In this document: positions 5,910 to 6,253 of the stretch, one piece after another | Numbering within the stretch: the first letter of the stretch is position 1 | Layout: every line of letters begins with the position of its first letter | From: an uncultured Chloroflexota bacterium | GTDB taxonomy: Bacteria; Chloroflexota; Dehalococcoidia; SAR202; UBA11138 | Length of the DNA: 6,253 nt | Direction: 5' to 3' | NCBI GenBank assembly: GCA_913046025.1 | Contig: CAJWRP010000144.1 | Span: 1-6,253, forward strand | The notes under the pieces: generated by a model | What the model was told of the DNA's origin: nothing | The model's input: the letters and a program-made list of their open reading frames with translations, nothing else | Database searches by the model: none | Position numbers and translations under genes: made by a program

Positions 5910-6253
5910 ATGACAAGCGTTCAACAGGGATTCGGGTCTGGCGCAGCTGGCTGGGCAGCTGAGAAGACGGCCAAGATACTGGTTGTCGACGACGAAGATA
6001 TCATCAGGATACTTCTTGACGAGATCCTGTCGGAGGAAGGCTACCAGGTGTTCCAGGCCACTGACGGCCGGGAAGCCTTGGACCTCATGGAAAAAGAGGC
6101 CTTCGATCTCATCATCAGCGACATGGTGATGCCTGAGGTCGGTGGTATCGAAGTCCTACAAGCAGCATTTCGAATCGACCCCCACTACGCGGTAATCATG
6201 ATTACTGGTTACCCGTCGGTGGAGACCGCCGTAAAGCTAGTCAGCATGGGCGC
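5910..6253 (+). CDS. Response regulator receiver domain protein (partial, 3' cut)
   Basis: The reading frame from the ATG at 5910 runs off the window after 114 full codons. Residues 22-115 are a CheY-like receiver: KILVVDDED gives the acidic pair D27 and D28, the phosphoacceptor is D71 in DLIISDMVMPEVGG, and T99 lies in VIMITGYPSVETA. The conserved lysine (usually KPF) lies beyond the window. About 20 residues precede the receiver (MTSVQQGFGSGAAGWAAEKT, rich in Gly and Ala, probably flexible), longer than in most regulators. The output domain is not visible, so it may be a stand-alone receiver or a transcription or signalling protein with a C-terminal domain. MITGYPSVETAVKLVSMGA resembles NtrC- and FixJ-type receivers. 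No partner kinase is in the window. Confidence 0.9.
   Translation, partial: MTSVQQGFGSGAAGWAAEKTAKILVVDDEDIIRILLDEILSEEGYQVFQATDGREALDLMEKEAFDLIISDMVMPEVGGIEVLQAAFRIDPHYAVIMITGYPSVETAVKLVSMG

Noticed and set aside
1..6253. CRISPR array, tRNA, rRNA, insertion sequence or known defence system
   Set aside because: I saw no regularly spaced repeats of array size, no tRNA arms or 3' tRNA pattern, no transposase motifs, and no nuclease, toxin or defence-type proteins.

Overview
The window looks like ordinary bacterial chromosome: single-copy genes, Shine-Dalgarno sites, a sigma-70-type promoter and moderate GC (roughly low-to-mid 50s percent by eye). No rRNA, tRNA, CRISPR array or insertion sequence was seen. 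The gene mix is a pyruvate-type HpcH/HpaI aldolase, an MFS transporter of unclear substrate, a small TPR lipoprotein, a zinc-ribbon Nudix hydrolase and a class II CCA-adding enzyme. It would fit an uncultured Chloroflexota lineage (Dehalococcoidia/SAR202-like), but this is a guess from gene content and not from a marker gene.

Layout. Positions 1-60 are GC-rich and unassigned. From about 61 to 904 on the + strand lies a broken gene of about 280 codons in three successive frames. It encodes an N-terminal membrane segment, a threefold 11-residue repeat, a helical middle and an acidic tail. From 1048 to 3582 three genes run on the minus strand in the order Nudix hydrolase, TPR lipoprotein, MFS transporter. 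The last two are only 9 bases apart and probably share a transcript; the Nudix gene may lead the same unit (51-base gap). From 3583 to 3744 is the divergent control region, with a near-consensus promoter (TTGACT, 18 bases, TATAAT) and an AGGAGG site for the + strand pair: the HpcH/HpaI aldolase (3745-4494) and, 21 bases later, the CCA-adding enzyme (4516-5745). After this pair come two adjacent palindromes (5746-5772), about 130 bases with no gene, and the start of a response regulator receiver (5910 to the window edge) that runs off the end.

How the genes work together. No single pathway links them. The CCA-adding enzyme is tRNA housekeeping and appears to ride on the aldolase promoter. The aldolase and the divergent transporter could serve uptake and breakdown of an organic acid, but nothing in the sequence proves it. 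The Nudix enzyme is a probable nucleotide-diphosphate house-cleaning enzyme. I did not find a clearly new multi-gene system. The points most worth a second look are the 11-residue repeat whose middle unit is one base short where the reading frame changes (130-226), the inverted repeat straddling the -10 box of the aldolase promoter, the paired palindromes at 5746-5772, and the altered active-site residues of the aldolase.
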